A stretch of 16,563 nucleotides of DNA from Chloroflexota bacterium (GTDB taxonomy: Bacteria > Chloroflexota > Limnocylindria > Limnocylindrales > CSP1-4): assembly GCA_005880805.1 (NCBI GenBank), contig VBFZ01000137.1, positions 1 to 16,563 on the forward strand, in the 5' to 3' direction. The notes under the pieces were generated by a model. The model was not told the origin of the DNA. It saw only the letters and a program-made list of their open reading frames with translations, and ran no database searches. The position numbers and the translations under genes were made by a program. This document shows, piece after piece, positions 1 to 7,378 of the stretch (positions are counted from its first letter, which is position 1; each line of letters opens with the position of its first letter).

Positions 1-456
1 GAGACGGGCGTCGCTCCGGAGAACGTGTTCATCATCGAGAACGGGACGCCGATCGAGATCAGCGCCGACGGCACCGCCCGACGCGGTCAGCCGGTACCGG
101 CCGGCTACGTGTTCGTCGACGGTCTGTCCGTCGGCGAGGTGGGCGACGTCGTGTTGCGCGACCGGCGCGCGCTGGCGAACGACGGAATGTTCATGGTCGT
201 CGTCACCGTCGACAAGCAGACCGGCAATGTCATCGGCCGGCCGGAGATCATCACCCGCGGCTTCGTCCACGGCAACGAGCAGGATCCGATCATGGCCTCC
301 GCGGTCGACAAGGTCATCGAGGCGATCCAGAACCCTGGTGACCACATCAGCGAGGTCGCCCTGCTCAAGAGCCAGATCAAGGATGGCGTGTCGCGCTACC
401 TGTACGAGCAGACGAAGCGGCGGCCGATGGTCTTCCCGGTCGTCGTCGAGGTCTGA
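1..456 (+). CDS. rnj: Ribonuclease J, C-terminal part (5' end outside window)
   Basis: The frame is open from the first base, so the true start lies upstream; 151 residues are visible. RNase J is a cytoplasmic metallo-beta-lactamase/beta-CASP ribonuclease with 5'-3' exonuclease and endonuclease activity in mRNA decay and rRNA maturation. The visible part holds the end of the beta-CASP region (VFIIENGTPIEI) and the family's C-terminal domain, including RDRRALANDGMFMVVVTVD, GRPEIITRGFV, and the closing helix and strand (RRPMVFPVVVEV). The metal-binding HxHxDH motif would lie in the missing N-terminal half. The TGA at 454-456 overlaps the ATG of the next gene by one base, which implies translational coupling to ftsK. 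The family assignment is firm; whether it is J1 or J2 cannot be decided. Confidence 0.93.
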   Translation, partial: ETGVAPENVFIIENGTPIEISADGTARRGQPVPAGYVFVDGLSVGEVGDVVLRDRRALANDGMFMVVVTVDKQTGNVIGRPEIITRGFVHGNEQDPIMASAVDKVIEAIQNPGDHISEVALLKSQIKDGVSRYLYEQTKRRPMVFPVVVEV

Positions 457-2852
457 TGGCCACGCGTCGCAGGCGAACCGGCGCACCCCGGCCCCGACGG
501 CGCAGGGCATTGGCTTCGCTGCCGCCGATCCTTCCGCCGATCCCGCCGGACGTCGCGCGTTCGATCTTCGGTGTCGTGCTGCTGGTCATGGGCGCCGTCA
601 CGCTGATCGCACTCGCGCTCCCCGGCCAGGGTCGGCTCACCGACCTGTGGCGGGACTCGATCGCGCCGTGGTTCCAGACCGGACGCTGGCTCCTGCCCTT
701 CCTCCTCCTGGGGGCAGGGTGGTATGTCGAGTGGGGGCCGGGAAAGCGGCCGAACTCCGGCTGGGGACTGACGGTCTTCGGGCTCGCGGTCGCCTTCACC
801 GGGTTCCTGGGCGCCTTCGAAGTGCTCGACGTCGAGGTGTTCGGGATCGAGCGCGGCGGCGGCCGGATCGGGCGCTTCCTGGCCGGCCTGCTGGCGCCTC
901 TGCTCACGGCTCCTGGCGCATTCGTCGTCCTGATGGCGATCGGGATCGTCGGGCTTCTGCTTGCGTTCAACCTCCGGTTGCGGGACCTCGCGCGACCAGG
1001 AACACGGCTGGCACGCTGGCTCGGGACGACGGCTGCCGCGTCCCTGCGGCGGGACGAGAAGGGCCCGCTTCGGGATCGGTCGCGGGCGGCCGCTCCAGGC
1101 GCAGCCGACATCGCGGCGGACGATGGACGGGGCCGGGCGCCGCGTGCGATCCCCAGCGGAGCATCACCCGGACAAACCGGCATGTGGGGCGGCAACGGCG
1201 AGGAGAACGGCCGTCCGGCGATCCCCAGCGCGGTGCCCAGCAGCGCCCCCGTTTCCGCGACCTTCGCACCATCGGTGGTCGGCGGCGGAACCGAGGGCGC
1301 CGTGGCGGTCGCTGCACCGCCGCGCGCTCCGGCGGCGCCGCGCGATCCGTTCGACGTCACCGACGTCTCGGACGGCACCCACCGGCACGAGGAGCCGCCC
1401 TATGACCTGCCGCCGATCACGCTGCTGGACGACATTGCCGCGCGCACCGGCGGCGCCGCGATGGACCACGAGCGCAACGCGGCGATCATCACCGGCAAGC
1501 TGGCCGGCTTCAACATCCCTGCCCGGGTGACGCGCTGGAACGCGGGCCCCGTGGTGACCCAATACGAGATCGATCCCGACCCGTCGGTCAAGGTGTCGCG
1601 CATCGAGGGCCTCGCGGACGACCTCGCGATGGCGCTCGCCGCACGGACCATCCGCATCGAGGCGCCAATCCCCGGCAAGAGCGTGGTTGGCCTCGAGATC
1701 CCGAACAGCGACTTCAACGTCGTCGCCCTGCGCCGCATCCTCGAGGAGGTCGACTTCGCCGCTTCCGGCTCCAGGCTCACGTTCGCGCTTGGCCGTGACG
1801 TGGCCGGCCATGCCCGGGCAGCCGACCTCTCGAAGATGCCCCACCTGCTCATCGCCGGGGCCACGGGCTCGGGCAAGAGCGTCATGGTCAACGCGCTGAT
1901 CGCCAGCCTGCTGTGCAAGGCCACGCCGGACGACGTGCGGATGATCCTCACGGACCTCAAGCGCGTGGAGCTCGCCGCGTACAACGGCCTGCCGCACCTG
2001 CTGGTCCCCGTCATCACGGAGCCGGGAGCCGCCAAGGCCGCGCTCAAGTGGGCGGTCCAGGAGATGGAGGCGCGCTACCGCAAGTTCGCGGGTGCCACGG
2101 CTCGGAACATCGCCACCTACAACGAAACGCGCGCCGATCCGGCCGACCGTCTCCCGTACATCGTGATCATCGTCGACGAGCTTGCCGATTTGATGATGCG
2201 CGAGGGCAAGAACGTGGAGGACCCCGTCGTCCGCCTCGCGCAGAAGGCGCGGGCGACCGGGATCCACATGGTCCTCGCGACGCAGCGTCCGTCGGTCAAC
2301 GTCGTGACGGGCCTGATCAAGGCCAACTTCCCGAGCCGCATCGCGTTCGCGATGGCCTCGCAGATCGACAGCCGGACGATCATCGACGCGCCCGGTGCCG
2401 AAGACCTGATCGGGCGCGGCGACATGCTCTTCCAGCCCGCAGATCTGCCGCGGCCCGTTCGCCTGCAGGGCGTCTTCGTGTCGGACAAGGAGATCGGACG
2501 GATTGTCGATCACTGGCGGAGCTGGACGCCGCACTACGACGTCGGCATCGTGGAGAACGACGAAGAGCCGAGCGGAGGCATCGACGATCTCTCCGACGAG
2601 GAGGCCGACCGCCTCCTGCCGGATGCCGTTTCCGTCGTCCAGGAGTACGATCGCGCCTCAGCGTCGCTCCTGCAGCGGCGCCTCAAGATTGGTTATGCAC
2701 GCGCCGCCCGGATCATTGATCAGCTGGAGGCGCGGGGATACATCGGGCCGTTCGACGGATCGAATGCGCGGCAGGTTCTCCGACGGGAGGGTGGACCGGC
2801 TGGGAGTCCCAGCGAGCGCGACCGGTTCGCTCGAGAAGAGGACGACGAATGA
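456..2852 (+). CDS. ftsK: DNA translocase FtsK/SpoIIIE
   Basis: This is a septum-anchored ATP-driven DNA pump that clears and segregates the chromosome terminus at division. The 798 residues are laid out as in short FtsK proteins. A basic N-terminus is followed by about four membrane helices (roughly 36-56, 78-91, 103-124, 141-172), then an Ala/Pro/Gly-rich linker to about residue 300. The alpha/beta RecA-like motor has Walker A GATGSGKS at 468-475 and Walker B IVIIVDE at 569-575, plus the family blocks ATQRPSVNVVTG and DAPGAEDLIGRGDML. A gamma winged helix that reads DNA polarity sites lies at about 720-780. The start ATG at 456 overlaps the stop of the RNase J gene, and the TGA overlaps the ATG of the next gene (ATGA). 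The protein appears complete. Confidence 0.96.
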   Translation: MATRRRRTGAPRPRRRRALASLPPILPPIPPDVARSIFGVVLLVMGAVTLIALALPGQGRLTDLWRDSIAPWFQTGRWLLPFLLLGAGWYVEWGPGKRPNSGWGLTVFGLAVAFTGFLGAFEVLDVEVFGIERGGGRIGRFLAGLLAPLLTAPGAFVVLMAIGIVGLLLAFNLRLRDLARPGTRLARWLGTTAAASLRRDEKGPLRDRSRAAAPGAADIAADDGRGRAPRAIPSGASPGQTGMWGGNGEENGRPAIPSAVPSSAPVSATFAPSVVGGGTEGAVAVAAPPRAPAAPRDPFDVTDVSDGTHRHEEPPYDLPPITLLDDIAARTGGAAMDHERNAAIITGKLAGFNIPARVTRWNAGPVVTQYEIDPDPSVKVSRIEGLADDLAMALAARTIRIEAPIPGKSVVGLEIPNSDFNVVALRRILEEVDFAASGSRLTFALGRDVAGHARAADLSKMPHLLIAGATGSGKSVMVNALIASLLCKATPDDVRMILTDLKRVELAAYNGLPHLLVPVITEPGAAKAALKWAVQEMEARYRKFAGATARNIATYNETRADPADRLPYIVIIVDELADLMMREGKNVEDPVVRLAQKARATGIHMVLATQRPSVNVVTGLIKANFPSRIAFAMASQIDSRTIIDAPGAEDLIGRGDMLFQPADLPRPVRLQGVFVSDKEIGRIVDHWRSWTPHYDVGIVENDEEPSGGIDDLSDEEADRLLPDAVSVVQEYDRASASLLQRRLKIGYARAARIIDQLEARGYIGPFDGSNARQVLRREGGPAGSPSERDRFAREEDDE

Positions 2853-4216
2853 CCACACGCGAGCACGCTCGGCCGGCGGGCGAGCGGCCGGCTGAAAGCA
2901 GCCGTACCGGCGTCAGCGCCGAGCCCGCGCCCGCGCTGCCCGAGCGCCTGCTGGCCGCGCGCGAGCGCAAGGGCGTCGACCTTTATCGCGCCGAGCGCGA
3001 CACGAAGATCCGGGCGCGCTACCTCGGCGCGCTGGAGCGGGGCGACTACAAGGCCCTCCCCGGCGCCGTCTACACCAAGGGCTTCCTGCGGAACTACGCC
3101 CTCTACCTCGGTCTCGACCCCGAGGACATCCTGGCCCAGTGGCGACGTGAGCGGGGCGCGGAGGCAGTCGGCAGCGAGCCGGTCATCGTGGTCCCGCGGC
3201 CGATCCAGGCGCCCCGCCAAGGGTTGACGTTCTCGCCCGCGGTCTTCGTGGCGGCGATCCTGACCGTCGGCGTCCTGCTCTTTGCCGGCTACATGACGGT
3301 CCAGCTGCTGCGCTTCGTGAAGCCGCCCACGATCGCGGTCACCGATCCTGCGCAGGCGGTGACCCAGATGGACGACTCGACGACGCAATACACGCTGCGC
3401 GGGATGTCGATCCCGGGCGCTACGATCTCGATTGGAACGTCCGGGCCGGACAAGATCATCTTCACCGCCGAGGCCGACGGGACGTGGAGCAGGACCGTGG
3501 ACCTGCGGCGTGGCCGGAACGAGTTCGAGATCACCGCCACCGATCCGGAGACCGGCAAGCAGGCGCAGAACCCGGTGCGCATCCTCATCACGGTTCCGTT
3601 CTCTGTCGTGCAGGCGCCCACGCTCACGCTCGATTCGCCGGCCGACGGTGCGACGATCCAGAACGGCGCGATCCCGATCTCCGGATCGACGACGAACGCC
3701 AAGGAGGTCGTCGTGACGGCGTCGTACGTGGGGCCGGTCGGGGTCGTCACGGGCGGCAAGCCATCCCACAGCCCCTCGCCCCAGCCGTCGCCGCAGCCCG
3801 TCAGCGTCGACGTGCAGAGCGACGGGACGTTCAGCACACCGTTCGAGCTGTCGTCGGGTAAGTGGATGCTGACGGTCACCGCTTCGAGCGCCGAGGGCAA
3901 GACCATCTCGCTGACACGGAACGTATCCGTCGGTTACCAGGGCGTGAACCTGATCGTGTCGGTCAGGGGCGGTCGTGCCTGGTTGACGGTGTGGGTCGAC
4001 GGAGAGATGGCCGACTCGGCCAACAACCGGACGTTCACGGACGGCAAGGTCCTGACGTTCAATGGGCGGCAGTCGGTGGTCGTGTGGACCGGCTCGTCGG
4101 GCAACACCTACTTCACGCTGAACGGCAAGTCCCTTGGCAAGCTCGGGCAGTCGGGGGTGTCCGAAACCTGGCAGTTCGGACCGACGGGGCCGCCGAAGCA
4201 GACCCAGCACCCGTAG
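2849..4216 (+). CDS. RodZ-like helix-turn-helix membrane protein with Ig-like domains
   Basis: This is a 455-residue bitopic protein. Residues 31-100 form an HTH_25/RodZ-type cytoplasmic domain (LPERLLAARERKGVDLYRAE, then TKIRARYLGALERGDY and TKGFLRNYALYLGLDP). In RodZ this domain binds MreB rather than DNA. A single membrane helix spans about 129-154. Outside the membrane are two Ig-like beta segments (about 160-250 and 258-350), split by a Ser-Pro-Gln linker (PSHSPSPQPSPQP). The protein ends with a DUF4115/RodZ C-terminal domain (about 370-445) containing GGRAWLTVWVDGE. It overlaps ftsK by ATGA, which supports co-translation and a role in cell shape or division. The extra Ig-like module makes it longer than E. 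coli RodZ. Its exact function here is inferred from domain order. Confidence 0.85.
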   Translation: MTTREHARPAGERPAESSRTGVSAEPAPALPERLLAARERKGVDLYRAERDTKIRARYLGALERGDYKALPGAVYTKGFLRNYALYLGLDPEDILAQWRRERGAEAVGSEPVIVVPRPIQAPRQGLTFSPAVFVAAILTVGVLLFAGYMTVQLLRFVKPPTIAVTDPAQAVTQMDDSTTQYTLRGMSIPGATISIGTSGPDKIIFTAEADGTWSRTVDLRRGRNEFEITATDPETGKQAQNPVRILITVPFSVVQAPTLTLDSPADGATIQNGAIPISGSTTNAKEVVVTASYVGPVGVVTGGKPSHSPSPQPSPQPVSVDVQSDGTFSTPFELSSGKWMLTVTASSAEGKTISLTRNVSVGYQGVNLIVSVRGGRAWLTVWVDGEMADSANNRTFTDGKVLTFNGRQSVVVWTGSSGNTYFTLNGKSLGKLGQSGVSETWQFGPTGPPKQTQHP

Positions 4217-4270
4217 CGTGACCAGCGAACCCGGCAGCGGACGGGCAGCGGGCTCAGCGAGAGCGAGCTC

Positions 4271-4870
4271 GTGGAACTCGCGACCCAGCTTCAGGCGCTG
4301 TTCCTCGAGCGCGGGCTTACGCTCGCGACCGCCGAATCCTGTACCGGCGGACTGGTGGCGCACACAGTCACGGAGGTCGCCGGCTCCAGCGGCTACCTCC
4401 GGGGTGGGATCGTCGCTTACGCCGACGAGGCCAAGGAGCGACTCCTCGACGTTCCGCATGACGTCCTGGATGCGCATGGGGCGGTCAGCGCGCAGGTCGC
4501 TCGGGCGATGGCCGACGGGGCCGCGGCGCGGTTCACGACGGATGTATCGGTGGCGGTGACCGGCGTGGCAGGTCCGGGCGGCGGGTCCCCGGCGAAGCCG
4601 GTCGGACTCACGTACGTGGCCGTCACGGCGCCATCGACGAACGAAGTCCGCCGCTTCCTGTGGACCGGAGACCGCGCGGCGAACAAGCGGGCGTGCTGCT
4701 CGAGGTCGTGCGTGCCGGCCCGCAGCGCCAGCCGGTGGCGGCCAAGGCCGGCCGCGAGTAGGGGGCCGGCGAGGTCCCTCTGCGGAGACCTCGGAGCGCG
4801 GTATCGGCGCGGGACGCCACAAACGCGCCACGGCACCCGCCGACTGCCTCGGCCGGAGGCGGCATACTGA
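4271..4870 (+). CDS. cinA: Nicotinamide-nucleotide amidase (CinA C-terminal domain), C-terminus frameshifted
   Basis: This is a stand-alone CinA C-terminal domain (PncC-type), which deamidates NMN in pyridine nucleotide salvage. Family motifs are clear: AESCTGG (ESCTGG at 22-27), the YSN-like VAYADEAK, GAVS, GVAGPGGGS at 98-106 followed by KPVGLTYVAV, and FLWTGDRAANK ending near 139. After that this frame turns Arg/Cys-rich and non-family-like to the TGA at 4870. The overlapping frame from about 4684 reads EQAGVLLEVVRAG and stops at TAG 4759-4761, which is what the last CinA helix should look like. The copy therefore seems to carry a net frame change equivalent to losing 1 base (mod 3) near 4680-4690. 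GTG 4271 is the first usable start, because the RodZ-like gene's stop lies in the same frame upstream. It may be a pseudogene or a sequence error. Confidence 0.78.
   Translation: MELATQLQALFLERGLTLATAESCTGGLVAHTVTEVAGSSGYLRGGIVAYADEAKERLLDVPHDVLDAHGAVSAQVARAMADGAAARFTTDVSVAVTGVAGPGGGSPAKPVGLTYVAVTAPSTNEVRRFLWTGDRAANKRACCSRSCVPARSASRWRPRPAASRGPARSLCGDLGARYRRGTPQTRHGTRRLPRPEAAY
4770..4793 (+). terminator. Hairpin after the ancestral cinA stop
   Basis: CGAGGTC (4770-4776) pairs perfectly with GACCTCG (4787-4793) around a 10-nt loop. It lies 8 nt after the TAG (4759-4761) that would close cinA in its restored frame. There is no T-tract, so it is at best a weak or factor-assisted terminator. Its position between the operon end and yajQ is the main argument for a role. 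Confidence 0.3.
4840..4868 (+). promoter_or_regulatory. Candidate yajQ promoter
   Basis: CATACT (4863-4868) matches 4 of 6 bases of a sigma-70 -10 element, including the critical second A and last T. CCGACT lies 17 nt upstream (4840-4845) and keeps only the GAC core of a -35 element. A transcript would start about 25 nt before the yajQ ATG and include its Shine-Dalgarno sequence. This is visual matching only. Confidence 0.3.
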
Positions 4871-4899
4871 AACGAGACGATGGATGACGAGGAGGGCCG

Positions 4900-5391
4900 A
4901 TGGCCGGAGGAGTCTCATTCGACGTGGTCAGCGACTTCAACGAGCAGGAGCTCCGGAACGCGCTCGACCAGGTCCGCCGCGAGGTGGCGCAGCGCTACGA
5001 CTTCAAGGGCTCGACGGTCCAGCTGGAGCAGGCAAGCACCGAGGTCACGCTGCTGACCGACGACGAGTTCCGCGCGAAGGCGGTGCGGGACCTGATCGAG
5101 ACGAAGGCGCTTCGCCGCAACCTGTCCCTCAAGATCTTCGACTGGGGGAAGCTGGAACCGGCCGGCGGAAACAAGGTCCGCCAGCGCGTCGGACTTCGCC
5201 GCGGGCTGTCGGACGAGCTTGCGCGCAAGCTCCAGAAGACGATCCGGGACGAGTTTCCGAAAGTGAAGAGCCAGGTGCAGGGCGATGCGATCAGGGTGTC
5301 TGGCAAGAGCAAGGACGATCTCCAGCGCGTGATCGGCCGGCTGCGTGGCCTCGAGCTGGACGTTCCCCTGCAATTCGAGAACTACCGGTGA
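4900..5391 (+). CDS. yajQ: YajQ family nucleotide-binding protein
   Basis: The 163 residues match the usual YajQ (UPF0234) length and cover the family end to end: SFDVVSDFNEQELRNALDQ, RYDFKGS, DDEFRAKAVRDLIETK, DWGKLEPAGGNKVRQ, KTIRDEFPKVKSQVQGDAIRVSGKSKDDLQ, and the characteristic C-terminus PLQFENYR. The protein has two tandem RRM-like folds. Characterised homologues bind nucleotides or RNA, and some bind cyclic di-GMP and act as effectors. The start ATG 4900 is fixed by a strong Shine-Dalgarno sequence, GAGGAGGG at 4889-4896. The gene is separated from cinA by a hairpin and a possible promoter, so it may start a new transcript that continues into the TPP enzyme gene 49 nt downstream. The family is certain; the ligand here is unknown. 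Confidence 0.95.
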   Translation: MAGGVSFDVVSDFNEQELRNALDQVRREVAQRYDFKGSTVQLEQASTEVTLLTDDEFRAKAVRDLIETKALRRNLSLKIFDWGKLEPAGGNKVRQRVGLRRGLSDELARKLQKTIRDEFPKVKSQVQGDAIRVSGKSKDDLQRVIGRLRGLELDVPLQFENYR

Positions 5392-5440
5392 ACGACGGGT
5401 CGCGGGTTGTGTTCACCTCGTGAGGGACGGACCAGGCGCG

Positions 5441-7378
5441 ATGACCGTGGGCCGCTTTGCCGCCGCGACGCTCGCCGCGTCCGGCGTCAAGGTGGCGTTC
5501 ACGGTCCCCGGCGAGAGCTTCCTCGGCCTGCTCGACGAGCTGCCGGGCGCCGGCATCCGCGTCGTGGCGGCCCGGCACGAGTCCGCCGCGGCGTTCATGG
5601 CCTCCGCCTACGGGTCACTCACGGGACGTCCGGCACTCTGCCTCGGGACTCGCGCGGTTGGTGCCGCGAACATGGCCATCGGCATTCATGCCGCCCGCGC
5701 CGACTCCGCGCCGATGGTCGCGATCGTTGGTGGCGTACGCACGGCTGTCCGGGGCCGTGAGGCTTTCCAGGAGGCGGACATCGCGGGCTCGATCGGCAGG
5801 CTCGCGAAGTGGGCCGGCGACGTGCCCGACGCCGACGATTTTCCCGAGAGCCTCCGCGAGGCTCTGCGGCAGGCAACGAGCGGCCGGCCCGGTCCGGTGC
5901 TTCTGACCGTTCCCGAAGATGTCCTGGACGCACCGGTCGTCGCTTCCACCATCGCTCCGCAGCGCGGAACGCGGCCGCTGCAGCCGGATCCCGCCACCGT
6001 TCGTGCAGTGCTGCACCTGGTCGCGGGCGCGCGGTCGCCCGTCATCCTGGCAGGTGCGGGAGTGCTCCGATCGAGCGCGTCGACCGATCTCCTGAAGCTC
6101 GCCGAGACCCTGACCGTGCCCGTCATGGCCGCCTGGCGGCGCCCCGACGTGTTCCCGAATGACCACCCGCTCTACCTCGGGATGACCGGTCTGGGCTCTC
6201 CTGCGACGGTTCGCGAGCGGCTCCTGCAGGCCGATGCGCTCCTCGTGCTCGGCTGCCGGTTGAACGAGATCGCCTCGTTCGACTACGCGGCACCGGGCGC
6301 GGAGACGCGCTGGGCGCATGTCGACGTCGAACCGAGGAGTGGCGGCTCGGGCCTGCGGGCGCCTGACATCGCGCTCGCGGCCGATGCCGGGGCCTTCCTG
6401 CGGGTCGCGCGGGACCTGCTGGCCGGCGGCGTTCTCGAGGCGGCGGTCGTGGAGATGCGCCGGGCAGGGGCGGAAACGGACCGGGCCGCTTTCGCCGAAG
6501 CCGCGAATGTTGACTCCGAGCCGTGGGACGGGCCAGGCGTCCACCCAGGGCGGGTCATCGCCTCGCTCGCGTCCCAGCTCGGCCCGGAGACCATCCTGAC
6601 CACGGACGCAGGCAACTTCGCGTCGTGGGCCGCTCGTGGTTACGTCTTCCGGCGGCCGGGCACGTTCCTCGGGCCAACTTCCGGGGCGATGGGCTACGCG
6701 CTGCCGGCAGCGATCGCCGCGGCGATCGCCCGACCCGGTCGGCAGGTCGTTGCGCTGGCGGGCGATGGAGGCTTCGCGATGACGATGGCGGAGATCGAGA
6801 CCGCCGTGCGGGAGCGCCTGCCGATCACCGTGCTCGTCTTCGACAATCGCCGCTTCGGCACGATCAGGGCCCACCAGGAAGCGCGTGGCGCGGGGGAGGG
6901 GATCGCGACGGAGCTTGGGCCGATCGACTTTGCAGGGATCGCCGAGGCCTGTGGAGGTGTGGGCTTCCGGGTCGGAGGCGACGCCGAATTCGAGGAAACA
7001 CTGTCGACGGCTCTCAAGGCGAGACGCCCTGCCGTCCTCCACCTGGACCTCGACCGTCGATGGCTGTCGATCGATCGGCGGGCGGACGAGCCCACCGTGG
7101 AGGCCCCGTCAGCCACCCGGGCCCCAAGCGAGGATGGCGTGACCGACGAGGACCAGCGGCCGATCCCGGACGAGGCACCGCCCCCTGGCGAGCCGAGCCC
7201 TCCCGCACCCGAGGAACCCGGACCGGGCGAGCCCGAAGAACCCGCCCCGGAGGAACCGGCCGCCCCTGAACAGCCGGAACCGACCGTTCCGGAGGAAGTC
7301 CCACCGCCGGAGGAACCCGAGGGAGCGCCGGTCGCCGCGAGCCGGGAGGAGCCGGCCTCGATCGCGACGGAGGGATGA
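5441..7378 (+). CDS. Thiamine-diphosphate-dependent enzyme, acetolactate synthase family, with Pro/Glu-rich tail
   Basis: The three-domain TPP fold is complete. The N-terminal Pyr domain has VPGESFLGLLDEL and HESAAAF, whose Glu47 is the cofactor-activating glutamate. The central domain has VILAGAGVL. The C-terminal PP domain has GDG at 441-443 with Asn469 closing the GDG-X(25-30)-N Mg/TPP motif, followed by NRRFGTIRAHQE. This resembles acetolactate synthase, benzoylformate decarboxylase and related decarboxylases or ligases, but no ilvN or ilvC neighbour argues for branched-chain synthesis, so the substrate is unknown. After about residue 548 the protein leaves the family and ends in roughly 80 residues of Pro, Glu, Ala and Gly (EEP and PEEP repeats). 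ATG 5441 gives the family-typical N-terminus; GTG 5420 is the alternative. The stop overlaps the next start (ATGA). Confidence 0.85.
   Translation: MTVGRFAAATLAASGVKVAFTVPGESFLGLLDELPGAGIRVVAARHESAAAFMASAYGSLTGRPALCLGTRAVGAANMAIGIHAARADSAPMVAIVGGVRTAVRGREAFQEADIAGSIGRLAKWAGDVPDADDFPESLREALRQATSGRPGPVLLTVPEDVLDAPVVASTIAPQRGTRPLQPDPATVRAVLHLVAGARSPVILAGAGVLRSSASTDLLKLAETLTVPVMAAWRRPDVFPNDHPLYLGMTGLGSPATVRERLLQADALLVLGCRLNEIASFDYAAPGAETRWAHVDVEPRSGGSGLRAPDIALAADAGAFLRVARDLLAGGVLEAAVVEMRRAGAETDRAAFAEAANVDSEPWDGPGVHPGRVIASLASQLGPETILTTDAGNFASWAARGYVFRRPGTFLGPTSGAMGYALPAAIAAAIARPGRQVVALAGDGGFAMTMAEIETAVRERLPITVLVFDNRRFGTIRAHQEARGAGEGIATELGPIDFAGIAEACGGVGFRVGGDAEFEETLSTALKARRPAVLHLDLDRRWLSIDRRADEPTVEAPSATRAPSEDGVTDEDQRPIPDEAPPPGEPSPPAPEEPGPGEPEEPAPEEPAAPEQPEPTVPEEVPPPEEPEGAPVAASREEPASIATEG

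Noticed and set aside
227..1405. A 392-codon plus-strand frame overlapping the RNase J and FtsK genes
   Set aside because: It is Arg/Ser/Pro-rich, has no family blocks and conflicts with two certain genes.
2720..4918. A 732-codon open frame on the minus strand opposite the RodZ-like and cinA genes
   Set aside because: It is rich in Arg, Asp, Gly and His, has no recognisable domain, and lies opposite genes with clear homology. Such antisense frames are expected at this G+C content.
5615..7042. A 475-codon minus-strand frame opposite the TPP enzyme, and a similar 404-codon one at 7573-8787 opposite the Mur ligase
   Set aside because: They have shadow-type composition and no domain signal, and the sense-strand genes are complete.
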